DNA of 64,000 bases, from NCBI RefSeq assembly GCF_000011005.1, contig NC_013665.1:2333501-2397500 (forward strand). Reading direction: 5' to 3'. This document shows positions 60,278 to 64,000 of the stretch, in pieces (position 1 is the first letter of the stretch; each line of letters begins with the position of its first letter). A model generated the notes under the pieces. That model had not been told where the DNA came from, searched no databases, and saw nothing but the letters and a program-made list of their open reading frames with translations. Position numbers and translations under genes: made by a program. This stretch comes from Methanocella paludicola SANAE (lineage in GTDB: Archaea > Halobacteriota > Methanocellia > Methanocellales > Methanocellaceae).

Positions 60278-61708
60278 ATGGACGGCGACGGACTTGAAGG
60301 CAGCGTCATCATAGGCCTCGAGATACACTGCCAGCTGAATAAGCTGAACAGCAAGCTGTTCTGCGGCTGCTCCACGAAGCAGCAGGGGCTGGAGCCGAAC
60401 ACGATGACATGCCCGGTGTGCCTGGGCCTGCCCGGGGCGCTGCCCGTCATCAACAAAAAGGCCGTGGAATACTCCATCATGGTGGGCCTGGCGCTAAGCT
60501 GCGAGATCGCCGAGCACACCCAGTTCTACCGTAAGAATTACTATTACCCGGACCTGCCGAGGGGGTTCCAGATCACCCAGTATGACTGGCCCATCGCCTC
60601 GAACGGCATCCTCACGGTCGAGGCTGACGGCGAGGAAAGGACCGTGCGCATTCGCAGGGTCCACATGGAAGAGGACCCGGGCCGTCTCGTCCACCAGGGC
60701 TCGATCGAGACGAGCAAGTTCGTGCTCGTTGACTACAACCGGAGCGGCATGCCGCTGCTCGAGGTCGTAACGGAGCCCGACCTCCGGTCGCCCAAAGAAG
60801 CACGACGCTTTATCAACAAGCTGCGCAACATTTTAGAGTACCTCGACGTCTTCGACGGCTCGCTGGAAGGGGCGCTGAGGGTCGACGCCAACGTGTCACT
60901 GAGGGGCGGCGCACGCGTAGAGATCAAGAACATCTCGTCGTACAAGGGCGTGGAGCGCGCCCTGCTGTTCGAGATATCCAGGCAGCAGAACATGAAGAGG
61001 CGGGGCGTCAAGGTTACCCAGGAGACGAGGCACTACGACGACGAGCGGAACTGCACGATCACGCTGCGTACGAAGGAGCAGGCGGAAGAGTACCGCTATT
61101 ATCCCGAGCCCGACCTGGTCCCGCTGTCAGTGAAAAGCTGGGAGCCCCGGCTGAAGGCGACGCTTCCCGAGCTTCCGGACGCCAGGCGCGAGCGCTTCAA
61201 AAAACAATATAGCATCTCGGACGACCACGCGAAAGTGATCACGTCCGAAATCAGGGTCGCGAACTATTACGAGTGCGTGGCCGGAAAGTGCGAGCCCCGG
61301 CTGGCGGCGACGTGGGTGGCCGACTACCTGAAGGGCGAGCTCAACTACCGGGACCGGGATATCAAGGATGCCTTCGAGCCGGAAAAGATGATCTACATCC
61401 TGGAGCAGCTCAAGACGGGCATCATCACGGATAAGGGCGCCGTCGAGGTAATGCGAGCCCTGCTCGACGAGGGCGGCGACCCGAAGGATATTATACTTTC
61501 GAGAAACCTTGCTAAGGTCGAGACGGACATTACTAAGGCCGCCGTCAAAGACGTCATCAAGGAAAACCTGGAGGCCATCCGGGACTATAAGGATGGGAAG
61601 CCCCAGGCTTTGAACTATCTTGTGGGGAAAGTCATGAAGAAGACGAACGGGCGGGCCGACCCGGCCGAAGTGAACCTGTTGTTGAGGGAGTTACTCGAAT
61701 GCACCTGA
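60278..61708 (+). CDS. gatB: Amidotransferase subunit B
   Basis: 476 residues. GatB start VIIGLEIHCQLN, Zn-binding FCGCSTKQQ and MTCPVCLGLPGALP, YYYPDLPRGFQITQYDWPI, and VHMEEDPGRLVH; C-terminal YqeY-like tail domain with LNYLVGKVMKKTNGRADPAEVN. It phosphorylates and amidates the misacylated tRNA. With separate GatD/E usually present in archaea, this GatCAB most likely works on Asp-tRNA(Asn). It overlaps topA by 10 bp. Confidence 0.97.
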   Translation: MDGDGLEGSVIIGLEIHCQLNKLNSKLFCGCSTKQQGLEPNTMTCPVCLGLPGALPVINKKAVEYSIMVGLALSCEIAEHTQFYRKNYYYPDLPRGFQITQYDWPIASNGILTVEADGEERTVRIRRVHMEEDPGRLVHQGSIETSKFVLVDYNRSGMPLLEVVTEPDLRSPKEARRFINKLRNILEYLDVFDGSLEGALRVDANVSLRGGARVEIKNISSYKGVERALLFEISRQQNMKRRGVKVTQETRHYDDERNCTITLRTKEQAEEYRYYPEPDLVPLSVKSWEPRLKATLPELPDARRERFKKQYSISDDHAKVITSEIRVANYYECVAGKCEPRLAATWVADYLKGELNYRDRDIKDAFEPEKMIYILEQLKTGIITDKGAVEVMRALLDEGGDPKDIILSRNLAKVETDITKAAVKDVIKENLEAIRDYKDGKPQALNYLVGKVMKKTNGRADPAEVNLLLRELLECT

Positions 61709-63813
61709 TCGTGACGGAGAAGAACATCACCGCCCGGAAGATCGCGCAGCTGCTACTCGGCAGCGCGAAGGAGAGAAAGGTCGACGGCGTCAGCGTCTAC
61801 GAAGGCGATGACACGGCCGTCGTGGGCCTGTCCGGGCATATAGTGAATATCGACTTCCCCGACGAATATAATAACTGGCAGAGCACTGCGCCAAAAGACC
61901 TGATCTGGGCAAATACCGAGATGAGGTACACCCAGAAAAAGATAGCTACGGCCTTAAAAAAGCTTGCGAAGGAAGCGACCCATGTCACTATCGCGACCGA
62001 CTTTGACCGTGAGGGAGAGCTCATCGGCGTCGAGGCGTATCATATCATCAAGGACGCTGCGCCGGCCGCGAAGTTCGACAGGGCCCGCTATAGCGCCATC
62101 ACCAGGCAGGAGATCGAGCACGCCTTCGCGAACACCGTGCCCATCGACTTCGACCTTGCGGCCGCCGGCGAGGCCAGGCAGAAGATCGACCTCGTCTGGG
62201 GCGCCGCCCTGACCAGATATATCTCGCTTACATGCGGCCGTTTAGGGAATAGCTTCCTGTCCGTGGGCAGGGTCCAGACGCCGCTACTGGCGCTCATCGT
62301 GGACCGGGAGAAGGATATCAAGGCCTTCACCCCCACGCCTTACTGGGAGATCTACGCCACGTTCACTAACGGCGAGGAGTTCGTCGCCGGCCACACCGGC
62401 AACCGGTTCACGGAAAAAGCGAAGGCTGAGGGCATCATGGCCCGCCTTGGCAGGACCGGAAAGGTCGCCGACTATAAGAAGGAGCCCCGGGTCGAATACC
62501 CGCCCATACCGTTCTCCACAACAGAGTTCATACGGGCCGCAGCGAGCATAGGCTTCAGCGCCGCCAACGCCATGCGCATCGCCGAGAACCTGTACGTCAA
62601 CGGCTGGATCTCGTACCCGCGTACAGATAATACCGTTTATCCCGCGAGCCTGAACCTGAAAGAGATCGTCGCCCAGTTCGCTGGCGGCGAGTTCGGCAAA
62701 TACGCACAAAGATTACTGGAGCAGAGCAGTTTCAAGCCCACCAGGGGCAAAAAAGAGACCACTGACCACCCGCCCATATACCCGGTCGCCAGCGCCCGCA
62801 AGTCGGAGATAAAGGCGGACGAGTGGCGCGTTTATGAGCTGGTCGTGAGCCGGTTCTTCGCCACGCTCGCGCCCCCGGCCGAGTACGAGGTCCGCAACGT
62901 CTGCGTGGACGTGAACGGCGAGCGTTTCAAAGCCACCGGCTCCATGCTGTCGACTCCGGGATACAGGCTATACTATCCTTATGGTATGGCAAAGGAAGAG
63001 CTGCTCCCCGAGCTGTCCGTCGGCCAGGAACTGGCCGTTAAGAATGCTGCGATGGACGAAAAGCTCACGAAGCCGCCCGTACGCTACGGCCAGGGCAAGC
63101 TCGTCAAGATGATGGAAGACCTGGGACTGGGCACGAAATCCACCAGGCACGAGGCCATCCAGAAGCTATATGCCAGGAACTACGTCCACGGCAACCCGCC
63201 CGTGCCCACGAACACGGCGTTCGCCGTCGTGGGCGCCCTGGAGAAGTACGCGGACCTCATCACCAAGCCGGACATGACCAGCCGGCTCGAGTCGGACATG
63301 GACAGTATCGCGGAAGGCAAGATAAAAGAGGAGGCCGTCGTGCAGGAATCCCAGGGCATGCTCGAGACCATCTTCGACGACCTTGACAAGAACCATAACG
63401 ATATCAGGGAGGTCCTTTACGAGGGCCTGCGCGAGGACAGGCGCATCGGCAAATGCCCGAGCTGCGGCAAGGACCTTTACGTGAGGAAGAGCAAGAAGGG
63501 AGGCCGGTTCATCGGCTGTGAAGGCTATCCGGAATGTAATTTCATACTGCCCCTGCCCCGCATGGGCACTATAATAGTGACCGAGAAGAACTGCGATAAG
63601 CACGGCATCAGCCACATCCGTATCGTCAACGGAGGCTCGAAGCCGTGGGACCTGGGGTGCCCGCAGTGCAACTACGAGGAGTGGCAGAAGAAGAACGCCG
63701 CCGAGAAGGTCACGCCCGTCCGGAAGTCATCCGAGCCGGCGAAGAAGCCCGCCCGTAAGACCACTAAAAAGAAGGCCGCCGACGATAAGGGCGCCCCGTT
63801 AGTTAAAAGTTAA
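61699..63813 (+). CDS. topA: DNA topoisomerase I (type IA)
   Basis: 704 residues. Toprim MHLIVTEKNITARKIAQLLLG, with VTIATDFDREGELIG (acidic D-x-D) ; catalytic Tyr in WISYPRTDNTVYP; GLGTKSTRHEAIQKLYARNYV. The C-terminal zinc ribbon is CPSCGKDLYVRKSKKGGRFIGCEGYPECNF, and a second Cys pair CPQC follows. A Lys/Pro-rich basic tail ends the chain. It relaxes negative supercoils. Cotranscribed with gatCAB. Confidence 0.96.
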   Translation: MHLIVTEKNITARKIAQLLLGSAKERKVDGVSVYEGDDTAVVGLSGHIVNIDFPDEYNNWQSTAPKDLIWANTEMRYTQKKIATALKKLAKEATHVTIATDFDREGELIGVEAYHIIKDAAPAAKFDRARYSAITRQEIEHAFANTVPIDFDLAAAGEARQKIDLVWGAALTRYISLTCGRLGNSFLSVGRVQTPLLALIVDREKDIKAFTPTPYWEIYATFTNGEEFVAGHTGNRFTEKAKAEGIMARLGRTGKVADYKKEPRVEYPPIPFSTTEFIRAAASIGFSAANAMRIAENLYVNGWISYPRTDNTVYPASLNLKEIVAQFAGGEFGKYAQRLLEQSSFKPTRGKKETTDHPPIYPVASARKSEIKADEWRVYELVVSRFFATLAPPAEYEVRNVCVDVNGERFKATGSMLSTPGYRLYYPYGMAKEELLPELSVGQELAVKNAAMDEKLTKPPVRYGQGKLVKMMEDLGLGTKSTRHEAIQKLYARNYVHGNPPVPTNTAFAVVGALEKYADLITKPDMTSRLESDMDSIAEGKIKEEAVVQESQGMLETIFDDLDKNHNDIREVLYEGLREDRRIGKCPSCGKDLYVRKSKKGGRFIGCEGYPECNFILPLPRMGTIIVTEKNCDKHGISHIRIVNGGSKPWDLGCPQCNYEEWQKKNAAEKVTPVRKSSEPAKKPARKTTKKKAADDKGAPLVKS

Positions 63814-63831
63814 AAAATTTTTTTTAAATGT

Positions 63832-64000
63832 TTATACGCCGAAGGCGTTCTTGAGCGGTGTCGGTGCTGCGATAGTAGCCGACCCGTGCTCCAGGCGCTC
63901 CTCGGCCCACGCGTAAGCCAGCGTGTAGAACGACGTGCGCACGAACATGTTCAGCGTGTTCACGAAGGAGATGGCCATGAAGGCGAACACGACTGCGACT
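63832..64000 (-). CDS. C-terminal end of a membrane protein (continues past window)
   Basis: Only the last ~56 codons are inside. They encode VVFAFMAISFVNTLNMFVRT, SFYTLAYAWAEERLEHG and ATIAAPTPLKNAFGV then stop, i.e. a membrane helix followed by a short cytosolic tail with EERLEHG. It may belong to a multi-pass family (a DUF6159-like layout is possible). Faces topA tail to tail, with a T-rich stretch (63814-63831) between that could end both transcripts. Confidence 0.6.
   Translation of the reverse strand, partial: VAVVFAFMAISFVNTLNMFVRTSFYTLAYAWAEERLEHGSATIAAPTPLKNAFGV

Overview
The window looks like chromosome from a class II methanogenic archaeon. A Methanocella-like member of the Methanocellales is my best guess, by inference only. 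The methanogen assignment rests on an F420-reducing hydrogenase operon (frhADGB), an F420-type formate dehydrogenase with its transporter (fdhC-fdhA-fdhB) and a probable methanogenesis-marker-11 protein. Archaeal information-processing genes agree with this: a proteasome beta subunit beside the archaeal CPSF-type ribonuclease, aIF1A, an archaeal TyrRS and archaeal-style promoters.

Layout. 1-3.5 kb: sugar/glycogen block with two GT4 glycosyltransferases and an amylo-1,6-glucosidase, overlapping end to start. 3.6-15.4 kb: accessory region. It holds a membrane-anchored TrkA-N/RyR protein, tail to tail with a TIR-NACHT-TPR protein that shares a strand with an M43 metallopeptidase; a small protein followed by a PqqD/radical-SAM/SPASM enzyme and a papain-like peptidase; then a HEAT-repeat protein, a DUF5661 protein, a lipoprotein and a transglutaminase-like lipoprotein. 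16.5-18.2 kb: an IS256-type element with a 9-bp target duplication sits inside a long imperfect hairpin repeat, whose uninterrupted relative lies at 41.06-41.38 kb. 18.2-26 kb: DHH phosphoesterase, ferredoxin:thioredoxin-reductase-type/rubredoxin protein with a glutaredoxin, psmB, aCPSF1, a flavin-split-barrel protein, MTA phosphorylase and a methyltransferase. 26-35.2 kb: energy core, with carbonic anhydrase and fdhBAC leftward and frhADGB rightward from a 605-bp AT-rich intergenic region. 35.2-49.6 kb: a candidate structured RNA, two dinitrogenase-cofactor-family proteins, UDP-sugar dehydrogenase, DUF488 plus AlkA-like glycosylase, LysE, Prs, MobB-MoaE fusion, GlmM-like mutase, tyrS and aIF1A, a membrane coiled-coil paralogue array with a broken member, GDPD, purB and a GT2. 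49.6-50.1 kb: a roughly 500-bp non-coding palindrome. 50.1-64 kb: UbiA-type prenyltransferase, secreted beta-propeller, HTH plus marker-11 protein, cysteine desulfurase with a ThiS/MoaD-type carrier, tRNA-Ser(CGA), methyltransferase, polyprenyl synthase, asnB, gatCAB, topA and the end of a membrane protein.

How it fits together. Formate is imported by FdhC and oxidised by FdhAB, carbonic anhydrase equilibrates CO2 and bicarbonate, and FrhAGB couples H2 to F420. Molybdopterin synthesis (MobB-MoaE), cysteine desulfurase and the ThiS/MoaD-like carrier could feed the FdhA cofactor. The most unusual part is the 3.6-13.7 kb block. A TIR domain that retains its candidate catalytic glutamate is fused to a STAND ATPase, lies downstream of a cytosolic-looking metallopeptidase, and converges on a membrane TrkA-N protein ending in RyR modules. 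This is a plausible nucleotide-signalling immune locus (inference).
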